Shown here in pieces: positions 37,157-46,410 of a stretch of 64,000 nucleotides of DNA. The notes below the pieces were generated by a model. That model searched no databases and was not told the origin of the DNA. It was given only the letters and a program-made list of their open reading frames with translations. Position numbers and translations under genes: made by a program. Positions within the stretch are counted from its first letter, which is position 1; each line of letters opens with the position of its first letter. Origin of the DNA: Bradyrhizobium diazoefficiens (lineage in GTDB: Bacteria > Pseudomonadota > Alphaproteobacteria > Rhizobiales > Xanthobacteraceae); NCBI RefSeq assembly GCF_016612535.1, contig NZ_JAENXS010000001.1:2195501-2259500 (forward strand). Direction: 5' to 3'.

Positions 37157-37413
37157 GCAAGATTCTAGGCAACAAACGTGAACGATCGCTCAGCGCTTCG
37201 GCTTGCGGAGTGGGAAGCGATTTTCTATATTAGCGATATCCCACCCAACGCAGGCGGATGTGGTTGTGTCCGAGCTTTTTGAAGGCCGGACACCGCATCA
37301 GGTTTAAGCCTCTCCGGCGCTCACCTTGCCAGACCTGCGGACCTTACCTTCTCGCGTCCGCATTTCAGAGCCTCCTCGCACCCCTCCCAAGGTTACCCCA
37401 CAGGACCACCCCA
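37157..37413 (+). promoter_or_regulatory. C-rich, G-poor leader of rho (candidate rut/autoregulatory region)
   Basis: 257 bases between hemJ and rho. In the last 93 bases (37321-37413) I count 43 C and 15 G, a marked C-over-G bubble of the kind Rho loads on, and I see little potential for stable stems there. It begins with a duplicated TTCTAGGCAA (37151-37160 and 37163-37172) that includes the hemJ stop. A ribosome site AGGA lies at 37402-37405. Confidence 0.5.
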
Positions 37414-38679
37414 ATGCGGGAAATTAAACTCCAGGACCTCAAGTCGAAGACGCCGGCCGAGCTCGTCTCGTTCGCGGAAGAGAACGGGGTCGAGAATGCC
37501 AGCACGATGCGCAAGCAGGAGCTGCTGTTCGCGATCCTCAAGCAGCTTGCACTCGCTGAAACCGACATCGTCGGCGAGGGCGTCGTCGAAGTGCTTTCCG
37601 ACGGCTTCGGCTTTCTCCGCTCGCCCGATGCCAATTATCTGCCGGGCCCGGACGACATCTACGTTTCACCCTCGCAGATCCGCCGCTTCGGCCTGCGCAC
37701 CGGCGACACCATCGAAGGCCACATCCGCAGCCCGAAAGAGGGCGAGCGCTATTTCGCGCTGCTGAAGGTCAACACGCTCAATTTCGAGGACCCGGAAAAG
37801 GCCAAGCACAAGGTCAATTTCGACAACCTCACGCCGCTGTTTCCGAATCAGCGTTTCCGTATGGAACTCGAGGATCCGACGCGAAAAGACTTGTCTGCAA
37901 GGGTGATCGACATCGTTGCGCCAATCGGCAAGGGCCAGCGGGCACTGATCGTCGCCCCGCCGCGTACCGGTAAAACCGTGCTGATGCAGAACATCGCGCA
38001 TTCGATCGCGCACAATCACCCCGAATGCTATCTGATCGTGCTCCTGATCGACGAGCGTCCGGAAGAAGTCACGGACATGCAGCGTTCGGTGAAGGGCGAG
38101 GTCGTGTCCTCGACCTTCGACGAGCCGGCGGTGCGTCACGTCCAGGTCGCCGAGATGGTGATCGAGAAAGCAAAACGCCTGGTCGAGCATGGCCGCGACG
38201 TCGTGATCCTGCTTGATTCGATCACGCGTCTGGGCCGCGCCTACAACACCGTGGTGCCGTCATCCGGCAAGGTGCTGACCGGCGGTGTCGACGCCAACGC
38301 GCTGCAGCGGCCGAAGCGCTTCTTCGGCGCCGCCCGCAACATCGAGGAGGGCGGCTCCCTGACCATCATCGCGACCGCGCTGGTCGATACCGGCAGCCGC
38401 ATGGACGAAGTCATCTTCGAAGAGTTCAAGGGTACCGGTAACTCCGAGCTGATCCTGGACCGCAAGGTCTCGGACAAGCGGACCTTCCCGGCGATCGATA
38501 TTTCGCGCTCCGGCACCCGCAAGGAGGAGCTGATTACCGATCCGCTGGTGCTGAAGAAGATGTACGTGCTGCGGCGTATCCTCAACCCGATGGGCACCAT
38601 GGACGGGATCGACTTCCTGCTCGACAAGCTGCGCTCGACCAAGAGCAACTCGGAGTTCTTCGACTCGATGAATACCTAA
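37414..38679 (+). CDS. rho: Transcription termination factor Rho
   Basis: 421-residue hexameric RNA-dependent ATPase. The N-terminal helical domain starts [20 protein letters not shown]. The cold-shock-like RNA-binding domain has [20 protein letters not shown] and [15 protein letters not shown]. The ATPase has Walker [19 protein letters not shown] and Walker [16 protein letters not shown]; the Q- and R-loop regions near [20 protein letters not shown] are intact. ATG 37414 gives the standard start; the frame is open for 52 codons upstream but without homology and through the C-rich leader. Confidence 0.97.
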   Translation: MREIKLQDLKSKTPAELVSFAEENGVENASTMRKQELLFAILKQLALAETDIVGEGVVEVLSDGFGFLRSPDANYLPGPDDIYVSPSQIRRFGLRTGDTIEGHIRSPKEGERYFALLKVNTLNFEDPEKAKHKVNFDNLTPLFPNQRFRMELEDPTRKDLSARVIDIVAPIGKGQRALIVAPPRTGKTVLMQNIAHSIAHNHPECYLIVLLIDERPEEVTDMQRSVKGEVVSSTFDEPAVRHVQVAEMVIEKAKRLVEHGRDVVILLDSITRLGRAYNTVVPSSGKVLTGGVDANALQRPKRFFGAARNIEEGGSLTIIATALVDTGSRMDEVIFEEFKGTGNSELILDRKVSDKRTFPAIDISRSGTRKEELITDPLVLKKMYVLRRILNPMGTMDGIDFLLDKLRSTKSNSEFFDSMNT

Positions 38680-38700
38680 GTGCAGTGCAGCAAGACACCA

Positions 38701-38722
38701 AAGGGCGCCTTCGGGCGCCCTT
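38701..38722 (+). terminator. Intrinsic terminator behind rho
   Basis: AAGGGCGCC-TTCG-GGCGCCCTT, a near-perfect GC-rich stem with a UUCG-type loop followed by CTCGTTG. It begins 21 bases after the rho stop. The T-run is weak. Confidence 0.7.
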
Positions 38723-38990
38723 CTCGTTGTGCGGCTTTGCTGCGGCGAATGTGCAGCATGGTGAGCGTCCAAATCGCGAAGCTGATTTCTTAGTAAGAAC
38801 TTGATATATCAATGTAACGCTCGACTTTATTCATGGGGCCGGCCCGCGGGTGGCAGAGGTTTGCAGCAAAAGCCGTGTTTGTGCTGCGATGCAATATAAC
38901 GGTTGCTGCGGGCTGGAACTCACCAACACAGGATCGCGGCCGCCCGGAACGTGAGGTTTGCCTTTTCCTGGCCAGCCGGACAAATAGGCC
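38723..38990. other. Gap between rho terminator and mnmE
   Basis: About 270 bases. I see no gene. The stretch TTAGTAAGAACTTGATATAT near 38793-38812 is more AT-rich than its surroundings and could contain a promoter for mnmE, but no clean -35/-10 pair is visible. Confidence 0.35.
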
Positions 38991-40295
38991 ATGCATCCGC
39001 GAGATCAGACCATCTTTGCGCTGTCGTCCGGTCGTCCTCCGAGCGCGATTGCAATGGTGCGCGTCTCGGGTCCGCAAGCTGGCCAAGTGCTGACGACACT
39101 CGCGGGCAGGCTGCCGGCACCAAGACAGGCCAGCCGCCGGCTGCTCCGTGATGGTGCGGGCCAGCCGATCGACGATTCGGTCGTGCTCTGGTTTCCGGGG
39201 CCGGCCAGCGCGACCGGCGAGGACGTCGCCGAATTGCACGTCCATGGCGGCCGCGCGGTGCTGGCGGCGGTGCTGGCCGCGATTTCTCTAATTCCGAATA
39301 CGCGAGCGGCTGAGCCGGGCGAGTTCACGCAGCGCGCCTTCGAGAACGGCAAGCTCGATCTCACCGAGGCGGAGGGCCTCGACGATCTCATCCATGCCGA
39401 CACAGACCGGCAGCGGCGTCAGGCGCTGCGTCAGTTGCAGGGCCTGCTCGGCAACCGCGCCCGCGACTGGCGCGAGCGCATCATCGAGGCCTCGGCACTG
39501 ATTGAGGCCGGCATCGATTTCTCGGACGAGGGCGACGTGCCCGCCGAGTTGATGGCGCCGGCGGTGCAGGCGATCAAGGCGCTGCATGACGAAATTGCGG
39601 ATGTGCTTGCGGCACAGGGACAAGCTGAACGCCTGCGTGACGGACTGGTGGTCGCAATCGCCGGTCCGCCGAACGTCGGCAAGTCGACACTGATGAATCA
39701 GCTGGCCCGCCGCGAGGTTGCGATTGTCTCGCCCCATGCCGGCACCACCCGCGACGTGATCGAGGTGCAGCTCGATCTCGACGGCTATCCCGTCACAGTG
39801 ATCGACACCGCCGGCATTCGCGAGACCGATGATCCGGTCGAGCAGGAAGGGGTGCGGCGGGCGCGGGCGCGAGCTGAGGATGCCGACCTCGTGCTGTGGC
39901 TCGTGGAGGGCGAGCGGGCCTTCGATCTATCCGGTGGCCAGGTCTGGATCGTGCGCAACAAGATCGATCTCGGAGGAGCGGGGTCGATCGACGGGTTCGG
40001 GATTTCGGCGAGCCGAGGCGATGGCATTCCGGAGCTGGTCGATGCGCTGGTAAAATTCGCGGCCGACTTCTTCGGATCCACCGAGGGCGCATTGGTGACC
40101 CGGGCGCGCCAGCGAGATTTGCTGCGCCGCGCTTCGGACAGCTTGCGCCGGAGCTTGGAACTAGTAGAAGAGGGCGAGGAGCTGGCGGCCGAGGAGCTGC
40201 GTACTGCGGCCTATGCCTTGGGTCGGCTGCTCGGCCGGGTGGACGTCGAGGACGTGCTTGGGGCCATCTTCCAGAAGTTTTGTATCGGAAAGTAG
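38991..40295 (+). CDS. mnmE: tRNA uridine-5-carboxymethylaminomethyl(34) synthesis GTPase MnmE
   Basis: 434-residue GTPase that works with MnmG to modify wobble uridine 34 in tRNAs. The N-terminal tetrahydrofolate-binding domain has [32 protein letters not shown] and [20 protein letters not shown]. The G domain (about 215-360) shows [27 protein letters not shown] and NKID. The chain ends with the essential FCIGK cysteine motif. It is followed by the parS cluster and then its partner mnmG. Confidence 0.96.
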   Translation: MHPRDQTIFALSSGRPPSAIAMVRVSGPQAGQVLTTLAGRLPAPRQASRRLLRDGAGQPIDDSVVLWFPGPASATGEDVAELHVHGGRAVLAAVLAAISLIPNTRAAEPGEFTQRAFENGKLDLTEAEGLDDLIHADTDRQRRQALRQLQGLLGNRARDWRERIIEASALIEAGIDFSDEGDVPAELMAPAVQAIKALHDEIADVLAAQGQAERLRDGLVVAIAGPPNVGKSTLMNQLARREVAIVSPHAGTTRDVIEVQLDLDGYPVTVIDTAGIRETDDPVEQEGVRRARARAEDADLVLWLVEGERAFDLSGGQVWIVRNKIDLGGAGSIDGFGISASRGDGIPELVDALVKFAADFFGSTEGALVTRARQRDLLRRASDSLRRSLELVEEGEELAAEELRTAAYALGRLLGRVDVEDVLGAIFQKFCIGK

Positions 40296-40339
40296 TGTGA
40301 GTTCTTCACTCTAGGACTAGCGCTTGTTCCACTGCTTGG

Positions 40340-40355
40340 TGTTTCACGTGAAACA
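40340..40355. promoter_or_regulatory. parS site 1 (perfect)
   Basis: TGTTTCACGTGAAACA, a perfect 16-bp match to the bacterial parS consensus bound by ParB. It lies between mnmE and mnmG, about 3.6 kb from the candidate origin and 3.9 kb before parB. Confidence 0.93.
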
Positions 40356-40378
40356 AGCCCCAGCAGATGGGTCCCGGC

Positions 40379-40394
40379 TGTTTCACGTGAAACG
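40379..40394. promoter_or_regulatory. parS site 2
   Basis: TGTTTCACGTGAAACG, 15 of 16 bases of the parS consensus, 39 bases after site 1. Confidence 0.88.
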
Positions 40395-40466
40395 TAATGA
40401 TTTCAAGCCCGGCTCTACTGTGCATGGGGTTGTTTTCAAAAAATCTGTTCCGACGCCGATGGAGCC

Positions 40467-40482
40467 TGTTTCACGTGAAACA
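40467..40482. promoter_or_regulatory. parS site 3 (perfect)
   Basis: TGTTTCACGTGAAACA, a perfect match, 88 bases after site 2 and 58 bases before the mnmG start. Confidence 0.93.
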
Positions 40483-40539
40483 GCAGACTCACCCAGTTTC
40501 CACTTCCGGCTTTTTCGTCCCTGAGTTAGAAGTCCGGCT

Positions 40540-42420
40540 ATGCGAACAGAGCGCGAGAGTTTCGACGTCATCGTGATTGGCGGCGGCCACGCCGGCTGTG
40601 AAGCCGCGGCTGCGTCCGCCCGGATGGGTGCGACGACCACTCTGGTGACGCACCGTTTCTCTACCGTGGGCGCGATGTCTTGCAACCCCGCCATCGGCGG
40701 TCTCGGCAAGGGTCATTTGGTCCGCGAGGTCGATGCGCTCGATGGCCTGATGGGCCGCGTGGCCGATGCCGGCGGCATCCAGTTCCGGGTGCTCAATCGC
40801 CGCAAAGGTCCCGCCGTTCGTGGTCCACGGGCCCAAGCGGACCGGAAGCTCTATGCCGCTGCGATGCAGGCCGCGATCCGGGAGACCGAAGGTCTCTCCG
40901 TCATCGAAGGTGAGGCCGACGAACTGATCGTGGTCGATGGCCAAGTGACCGGGCTGCGCCTGGCCGATGGCCGGACCTTCCAGGCAGGGGCGATTGTCGT
41001 CACCACCGGCACCTTCCTCCGCGGTCTGATCCATCTCGGCGAGAAGAATTGGCCGGCCGGCCGCGTCGGCGAGGCGCCTGCGATGGGTCTGTCGGCCTCC
41101 TTCGAACGTGCCGGCTTCTCGCTGGGCCGGCTGAAGACCGGCACCCCGCCGCGCCTCGATGGCTCCACGATCGACTGGGCCGCAGTCGAAATGCAGCCCG
41201 GAGACGAGCCCCCGGAGCCGTTCTCGGTCCTGACGGAGCGGATCACGACGCCGCAGATCCAGTGTGGCATCACCCGGACCACATCCGCGACCCATGAGGT
41301 GATCCGGGCCAATGTGCATCGATCTCCGATGTACTCAGGCCAGATCAAGAGCTCCGGCCCGCGCTATTGCCCCTCGATCGAGGACAAGATCGTCCGCTTT
41401 GGCGATCGCGACGGCCACCAGATCTTCCTGGAGCCGGAAGGGCTCGACGATACAACCGTCTATCCCAACGGCATCTCCACCTCGCTGCCTGAAGAGGTCC
41501 AGCTCGCGATCCTCGCCACCATCCCCGGCCTGGAGCGGGCCAAGATGGTGCGGCCGGGCTATGCCATCGAATACGACCACATCGACCCTCGCGAGCTCGA
41601 TCCGACCCTCCAGACCAAGCGTCTACGGGGGCTTTTCCTGGCCGGACAGATCAACGGCACCACGGGATACGAGGAAGCCGCCGGACAGGGCATCGTGGCC
41701 GGCCTGAACGCGGCCTTGTCCGCGAGTGGAGCCGCACCAACCGTGTTCGACCGTGCGGACGGCTATCTCGGCGTGATGATCGATGACCTCGTCACCCGCG
41801 GGATCAGCGAACCCTATCGGATGTTCACCTCCAGGGCCGAATACCGGTTGACGCTGCGGGCTGACAATGCCGACCAGCGCCTGACCGAGAAGGGGATCGC
41901 TCTCGGATGCGTCGGCAGTGCCCGAACCCAGCATCACCGGACCAAGATGGACGCCCTCAATGCAGCCCGGACACTGTCGAAATCGCTGACGATTACGCCG
42001 AACGAGGCCATCAAGCGCGGGCTGACTCTGAACCGGGATGGCCAGCGCCGATCGGCATTCGAACTGATGGCCTACCCGGACATCGGCTGGAGCCAGGTTC
42101 GCGCGATCTGGCCGGAACTGTCGGCCATCGATCCCGTCATCGCCACCCACCTTGAGATCGACGCCAAATACGATGTCTATCTGGAGCGCCAGAGTGCCGA
42201 CGTCGAAGCCTTCAGGCGCGACGAGGGGATGGTCCTGTCGGAAGTCGATTACCAGCAAGTCCCCGGTCTCTCCAACGAGGTTCGCGCCAAGCTGGAAAAG
42301 GTGCGGCCGTTCACGGTCGGCCAGGCCGGCCGGATCGACGGTATGACGCCAGCCGCGCTCGGTATCCTCGCCGCCTATCTCCGCCGCGAGGCACGGAAGA
42401 CTTCCAAGGCAATCGCATAG
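40540..42420 (+). CDS. mnmG: tRNA uridine-5-carboxymethylaminomethyl(34) synthesis enzyme MnmG
   Basis: 626-residue FAD- and NADH-dependent partner of MnmE (formerly GidA). The FAD-binding motif is [20 protein letters not shown] near the start. Downstream blocks are [59 protein letters not shown] and [20 protein letters not shown], all as in E. coli. The C-terminal MnmE-binding domain ends with [16 protein letters not shown]. Length is normal. It follows the parS cluster and ends 1 bp before parS site 4. Confidence 0.97.
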   Translation: MRTERESFDVIVIGGGHAGCEAAAASARMGATTTLVTHRFSTVGAMSCNPAIGGLGKGHLVREVDALDGLMGRVADAGGIQFRVLNRRKGPAVRGPRAQADRKLYAAAMQAAIRETEGLSVIEGEADELIVVDGQVTGLRLADGRTFQAGAIVVTTGTFLRGLIHLGEKNWPAGRVGEAPAMGLSASFERAGFSLGRLKTGTPPRLDGSTIDWAAVEMQPGDEPPEPFSVLTERITTPQIQCGITRTTSATHEVIRANVHRSPMYSGQIKSSGPRYCPSIEDKIVRFGDRDGHQIFLEPEGLDDTTVYPNGISTSLPEEVQLAILATIPGLERAKMVRPGYAIEYDHIDPRELDPTLQTKRLRGLFLAGQINGTTGYEEAAGQGIVAGLNAALSASGAAPTVFDRADGYLGVMIDDLVTRGISEPYRMFTSRAEYRLTLRADNADQRLTEKGIALGCVGSARTQHHRTKMDALNAARTLSKSLTITPNEAIKRGLTLNRDGQRRSAFELMAYPDIGWSQVRAIWPELSAIDPVIATHLEIDAKYDVYLERQSADVEAFRRDEGMVLSEVDYQQVPGLSNEVRAKLEKVRPFTVGQAGRIDGMTPAALGILAAYLRREARKTSKAIA

Positions 42421-42421
42421 G

Positions 42422-42437
42422 CGTTTCACGTGAAACA
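42422..42437. promoter_or_regulatory. parS site 4, overlapping the rsmG start codon
   Basis: CGTTTCACGTGAAACA, 15 of 16 bases of the consensus. The only usable in-frame start codon of rsmG, GTG at 42430-42432, is the central GTG of this site. Confidence 0.88.
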
Positions 42438-43209
42438 GCGCGGATCGGGCGGGGACAGACCACTATCGCGACGACCCGGCGCGGGTGAGGGAGGGGATCG
42501 TCGCTCCGAACCGACGCCGACGCCGGCCAGACCGAAGATCGACAAGGCCAGCGCCAACGATCAGGCGCTCGACTCCGTCATCGCCGCCGACAAGCGCGAG
42601 GCACTGAAGCTCGCGCCCGTTTCACATGAAACGGAGGTCAGACTCGATCGCTATATCGCGCTGCTGCGGGAGTGGCAGGCCAAGACCAATCTGGTTGCGC
42701 CCTCGACCTTGCCGCAGCTCTGGACCCGACACATCGCCGACTCGCTCCAGCTCGTCGATCTCGCGCCGACCGCAAAGCGCTGGGCCGACCTCGGCAGCGG
42801 CGGCGGCTTTCCGGGCGTCGTCCTGGCCTGCGTCCTGGCCGGCTCGCCGGACGCGAGCGTCCATCTCGTCGAGCGAATCGCCAAGAAGGCCGCCTTTTTG
42901 CGCGAAGCGATCCGCATCACCACATCTCCGGGAGTCGTACATCTCGCTGAGATCGGGGATAATGTGGATAGAATCACCGGCCCAGTCGATTGCGTCACCG
43001 CGCGCGCGCTGGCTCCGCTACATCAACTCATCGGCTTTGCGGAGCCGCTAATGCGCCCAGGCGTAAAAGCGTTATTTCCAAAGGGTCAAGATGTAGAGGC
43101 TGAATTGACCGAAGCCGCTAAATATTGGAATATTCAGCCGCAGCTCCACCGAAGCCGCACAGGGGACGGTTGGATTGTGGAGCTGACGTCCGTCGAGCGG
43201 CGCAGGTGA
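42430..43209 (+). CDS. rsmG: 16S rRNA (guanine(527)-N7)-methyltransferase RsmG
   Basis: 259-residue SAM-dependent methyltransferase (formerly GidB). The SAM loop is WADLGSGGGFPGVVLACVL near residue 120; earlier blocks are RYIALLREWQAKTNLVAPST and LWTRHIADSLQLVDL, and the tail has FPKGQDVEAELTEA. The first 55 residues are an extra charged, proline-rich stretch not typical of the family. I find no in-frame ATG, GTG or TTG between 42430 and the conserved core, so GTG 42430 inside parS site 4 is taken; a rarer CTG start further in cannot be excluded. Confidence 0.9.
   Translation: MKQRGSGGDRPLSRRPGAGEGGDRRSEPTPTPARPKIDKASANDQALDSVIAADKREALKLAPVSHETEVRLDRYIALLREWQAKTNLVAPSTLPQLWTRHIADSLQLVDLAPTAKRWADLGSGGGFPGVVLACVLAGSPDASVHLVERIAKKAAFLREAIRITTSPGVVHLAEIGDNVDRITGPVDCVTARALAPLHQLIGFAEPLMRPGVKALFPKGQDVEAELTEAAKYWNIQPQLHRSRTGDGWIVELTSVERRR
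42618..42633. promoter_or_regulatory. Degenerate parS-like site 5 inside rsmG
   Basis: CGTTTCACATGAAACG, a 16-bp palindrome differing from parS at the centre (CATG in place of CGTG) and at both ends. In frame it encodes VSHET, at the place where many RsmG proteins have VSRET. Confidence 0.6.
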
Positions 43210-43237
43210 ACGTTCAGGGGTTGAGTGGGGAATTTCG

Positions 43238-44104
43238 ATGACCGTGATTGACGAGCCGCAGCGAGAGCAGGCCGACCAAGAAAAGGCTGAAGTCCCGCAT
43301 GGTCACCCGCGCATCCTGGCGCTGGCGAATCAGAAGGGCGGGGTGGGAAAAACAACCACAGCGATTAATCTTGGAACGGCACTCGCCGCGATTGGCGAGC
43401 GTGTCCTGATCGTCGATCTCGATCCCCAGGGCAATGCCTCGACCGGCCTCGGCATCGATCGCCGCAACCGCTCCTGCTCGACCTATGACGTGCTGATCGG
43501 CGAAGCCGCCTTGCGCGAAGCGGTGGTCTCGACCGCAGTGCCGCGGCTCCACATCGCGCCCTCGACCATGGATCTCTCCGGCCTCGAGCTCGAGCTCGGC
43601 ACCACGCCGGGCCGCGCCTTCAAGCTGCGCGATGCGATCGCCTCGCTCAACAACAACGTCTCGCCGGATGCCGACTACACCTATGTCCTGATCGACTGTC
43701 CGCCTTCGCTGAACCTGCTCACGGTGAATGCGATGGCGGCGTCGGATGCGATCCTGGTGCCGCTGCAATGCGAGTTCTTCGCGCTCGAAGGTCTATCGCA
43801 ATTGCTGCAGACGGTGGAGCAGGTGCGTTCGACGCTCAATCCGAACCTGTCGATTCACGGCATCGTGCTGACCATGTTCGACTCGCGCAACAACCTCTCG
43901 AACCAGGTCGTCGCCGACGTCCGCCAGTTCATGGGCGAGAAGGTCTACAAGACCATGATCCCGCGCAACGTGCGCATTTCGGAAGCGCCGTCCTACGGCA
44001 AGCCGGTGCTGGTTTACGATCTCAAATGCGTCGGCAGCGAAGCCTATTTGCGCCTGGCCACCGAAGTGATTCAACGTGAGCGCGAGCTGCGCGTCACGCA
44101 TTGA
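43238..44104 (+). CDS. parA: Chromosome-partitioning ATPase ParA
   Basis: 288-residue ParA ATPase. The deviant Walker A motif is NQKGGVGKTTTAINLGTAL, the A' motif is LIVDLDPQGNASTGLG, and Walker B lies in YVLIDCPPSLNLLTVNAMAA. Further family blocks: LVPLQCEFFALEGLSQLLQT and IPRNVRISEAPSYGKPVLVY. An N-terminal 25-residue tail is charged. It starts 28 bp after rsmG in a likely mnmG-rsmG-parA-parB run, and moves ParB-parS complexes after replication. Confidence 0.97.
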   Translation: MTVIDEPQREQADQEKAEVPHGHPRILALANQKGGVGKTTTAINLGTALAAIGERVLIVDLDPQGNASTGLGIDRRNRSCSTYDVLIGEAALREAVVSTAVPRLHIAPSTMDLSGLELELGTTPGRAFKLRDAIASLNNNVSPDADYTYVLIDCPPSLNLLTVNAMAASDAILVPLQCEFFALEGLSQLLQTVEQVRSTLNPNLSIHGIVLTMFDSRNNLSNQVVADVRQFMGEKVYKTMIPRNVRISEAPSYGKPVLVYDLKCVGSEAYLRLATEVIQRERELRVTH

Positions 44105-44110
44105 GGAGCC

Positions 44111-44199
44111 GTAGGGTGGGTTAGCCGAAGGCGTAACCCACCACTGTCTATCTCCGCGGAAACAGAAGAGGTGGGTTACGCGACGCTAACCCACCCTAC
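44111..44199. repeat. Palindromic repeat family B between parA and parB
   Basis: GTAGGGTGGGTTAGCCGAAG at the left and GCTAACCCACCCTAC at the right, with an inner GTAACCCACC/GGTGGGTTAC pair. It differs from the copy at 20839-20928 mainly in the loop. It lies within the gap between the two co-directional partition genes. Confidence 0.9.
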
Positions 44200-44252
44200 A
44201 ATTCGACAATTCAGTTCTGGAGTGCTGCAGCGTGAATCCAAGGGAGCTGGCA

Positions 44253-45140
44253 ATGGCCGACGAAGCACGTTCGCGACTGGGCCGGGGTCTTGCGAGTCTG
44301 ATCGGTGACGTCGGCGGCGAGGCTCAGCACGTCGATCGTCCGCGCGCGCAGCGCAAGGTGCCGATCGAATTCATCAAGGCCAATCCGCGCAACCCGCGCC
44401 GCACCTTTTCGGACACCGAGCTCAAGGAGCTCTCCGAGAGCATCAGGCAGCACGGCGTGATTCAGCCGATCGTGGTGCGCCCGGTCAAGGGCGCGCAGGA
44501 CCGCTTCGAGATCATTGCCGGCGAGCGGCGTTGGCGCGCCTCGCAAATGGCAGGCCTGCACGAAGTGCCGATCGTGCCGGTCGACATCAGCGACAGCGAT
44601 GCGCTGGAATTCGCGATCGTCGAGAACGTGCAGCGCGAAGACCTCAACCCGATGGAAGAGGCGCAGGGCTATCACGCACTCGCCAACGAGTTCAAACGCA
44701 GCCAGGACGACATCGCAAAAGTCGTCGGCAAGAGCCGCAGCCACGTTGCGAACATGATGCGGCTGACGAAGCTGCCGGCCGAGGTGCAGGCCTTCATCGC
44801 GACCGGCGAGCTGACCGCCGGTCACGCCCGCGCGCTGATCGGCGTGCCCGATCCGCTTGCCGCCGCCAAGCGTATCGTCGAGGAGGGCCTCAACGTCCGT
44901 CAGACTGAGGCGCTCGCGCATGAAGAGGGCGTGCCGGAGCGCAAGCCGCAAAAGGCGCGCGCCACCGGGGGTAAGGAAAAGGACCCCGACACGATCGATC
45001 TCGAAAAGCGCGTTAGCGATGCGCTCGGACTGAAGGTTACGGTCAGCCACCGCGATCCCGGCGGCTCGGTCCAGATCAACTACCGCAACCTCGATCAGCT
45101 CGACGAGGTGATGAAGCGGCTGGCGAAGGGCGTGCTTTAA
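44253..45140 (+). CDS. parB: Chromosome-partitioning protein ParB
   Basis: 295-residue parS-binding CTPase. The N-terminal CTP-binding domain has the family motif GERRWRAS and ENVQREDLNPMEEAQGYHAL; the helix-turn-helix region is DIAKVVGKSRSHVANMMRLT, then LTAGHARALIG; a C-terminal dimerisation domain follows after a linker. ATG 44253 fits AAGGGAG; GTG 44232 is an alternative. The start MADEARSRLGRGLASLIGDV contains the LGRGL motif that binds ParA. Five parS-type sites lie 1.6-3.9 kb upstream. Confidence 0.97.
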   Translation: MADEARSRLGRGLASLIGDVGGEAQHVDRPRAQRKVPIEFIKANPRNPRRTFSDTELKELSESIRQHGVIQPIVVRPVKGAQDRFEIIAGERRWRASQMAGLHEVPIVPVDISDSDALEFAIVENVQREDLNPMEEAQGYHALANEFKRSQDDIAKVVGKSRSHVANMMRLTKLPAEVQAFIATGELTAGHARALIGVPDPLAAAKRIVEEGLNVRQTEALAHEEGVPERKPQKARATGGKEKDPDTIDLEKRVSDALGLKVTVSHRDPGGSVQINYRNLDQLDEVMKRLAKGVL

Positions 45141-45151
45141 GCCACCTTCGG

Positions 45152-45280
45152 TGTCGTCCCGGCGAAGGCCGGGACCCATACCGCGTGATTTATCGATTGC
45201 GGAAGGTCGCAGTACCGGACCACGGGTCTTCGCCAAACTTCTCCCTGTGGTTATGGGTCCCGGCCTTCGCCGGGACGACG
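45152..45280. repeat. Intergenic palindromic repeat, family C
   Basis: TGTCGTCCCGGCGAAGGCCG at the left and the complementary arm ending CCGGGACGACG at the right, including GGGACCCATA/TATGGGTCCC. It lies between convergent parB and holA. The other copy is at 28419-28565. Confidence 0.9.
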
Positions 45281-45314
45281 GCTGGTTATGTGGTGCGCAT
45301 ACCGACCAAATCGT

Positions 45315-45341
45315 CGTTGCTTCGCTGCGCTCGCAATGACG
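45315..45341. repeat. Short palindromic repeat, family E
   Basis: Begins CGTTGCTTCGCTGCG and ends CGCAATGACG; a GC-rich self-complementary unit of a type often repeated in rhizobial genomes. It stands beside the family-C element. Only this copy was noticed in the window. Confidence 0.5.
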
Positions 45342-45359
45342 CGCGGAGAGACCACCACC

Positions 45360-46388
45360 TCACCCCCGCCGCTTCGCATTCGCGGCGATCGCCATCAGCG
45401 TGCGCTGGGCGATGGCGGCGGCGAGGGTGGATTGCCTGCGGGTGTCGAGTGCGGCGGTCGCAAGCTGCTCGATGATGGCGGCAAGCCGTGCCACGCTAAA
45501 ATTGCGGAGCGCGGTTTCGACCGCGGGCTTTCGCGAAAAATGCAGCCGCGGAAATCCGCCATCGAGCACGGTGGACGCCGGCGTGCCGTCGGCGATGGCG
45601 AGCGCGGATTTGTGCAGCCAGGCGGCCTGGCGCTGCGCGGTTGAGATGATCACGCCGGGGTAGGTGCCGGCGATCATGGCCTTTGCGAATTCGGTCTCGA
45701 CGATGTCGGGCCGGCCGGCGAAGGCGCCGTCGACGATCGGGTCGAGCTTCAGTTCGGACGCATCGGCAACGACCGACATCACGTCATCGAGTGTGATCTC
45801 ACCTTTGCCATGGGCGTAGAGCGTGAGCTTGCGCAGCTCGTTGCGCGAAGCTTGGCGATCGCCGCCGAGGAACGACATCAGCGCGGCGCGGGCGTCCTGC
45901 GCGATGCGCAGGTTCGCGGTGCGCAGCTCGTCTTCCATCAGCTTGGCAAGATCGCGCTCGGTGTCGGGATAGCAGCCAATCGCCACAGCCGTCTTGGCGC
46001 GCTCGCAGGCTTTGCGTAGCGGCGATTCGGGGCGGAGCTCGCCGGCCTCGATCACGATGCGGCAATCCTTCACCGACATCTCGGCCAGCGTGTCGATGCC
46101 GCTGGCAAAGCTGCGCGAGCCGGCGCGGATGCGAATGGCGCGGCGGCTGCCGAACAGCGGCACGGTCATGGCTTCGTCGACCAGGCGCGACGGCTCGGCG
46201 GAGAGCTCGTCGCCGTCGAGTTTCACCAGCGAAAAGGGATCGTTGGGGTCGTCGACGGCGGACGCAATCAGCGCGTCAACGCGCTCGCGCACGAGGCCGG
46301 CATCGGGACCATAGAGCAGGATGATCGAACGGCCTGGGTCGGGGCGCGCGAGGAAGGCATCGATCTCTTTTCCGCGCAGCGCGACCAT
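45360..46388 (-). CDS. holA: DNA polymerase III delta subunit HolA
   Basis: 342-residue clamp-loader subunit that opens the beta clamp. The AAA-like N-terminal domain is seen from RSIILLYGPDAGLVRERVDA and VDEAMTVPLFGSRRAIRIRA; the downstream helical domains are LMSFLGGDRQASRNELRKLT and the C-terminal collar. It has the typical degenerate P-loop of delta. The order leuS-lptE-holA on the minus strand is common; lptE lies 22 bp upstream. Confidence 0.92.
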   Translation of the reverse strand: MVALRGKEIDAFLARPDPGRSIILLYGPDAGLVRERVDALIASAVDDPNDPFSLVKLDGDELSAEPSRLVDEAMTVPLFGSRRAIRIRAGSRSFASGIDTLAEMSVKDCRIVIEAGELRPESPLRKACERAKTAVAIGCYPDTERDLAKLMEDELRTANLRIAQDARAALMSFLGGDRQASRNELRKLTLYAHGKGEITLDDVMSVVADASELKLDPIVDGAFAGRPDIVETEFAKAMIAGTYPGVIISTAQRQAAWLHKSALAIADGTPASTVLDGGFPRLHFSRKPAVETALRNFSVARLAAIIEQLATAALDTRRQSTLAAAIAQRTLMAIAANAKRRG

Positions 46389-46410
46389 TGGGCCTCAAGC
46401 GGGAAATGAA

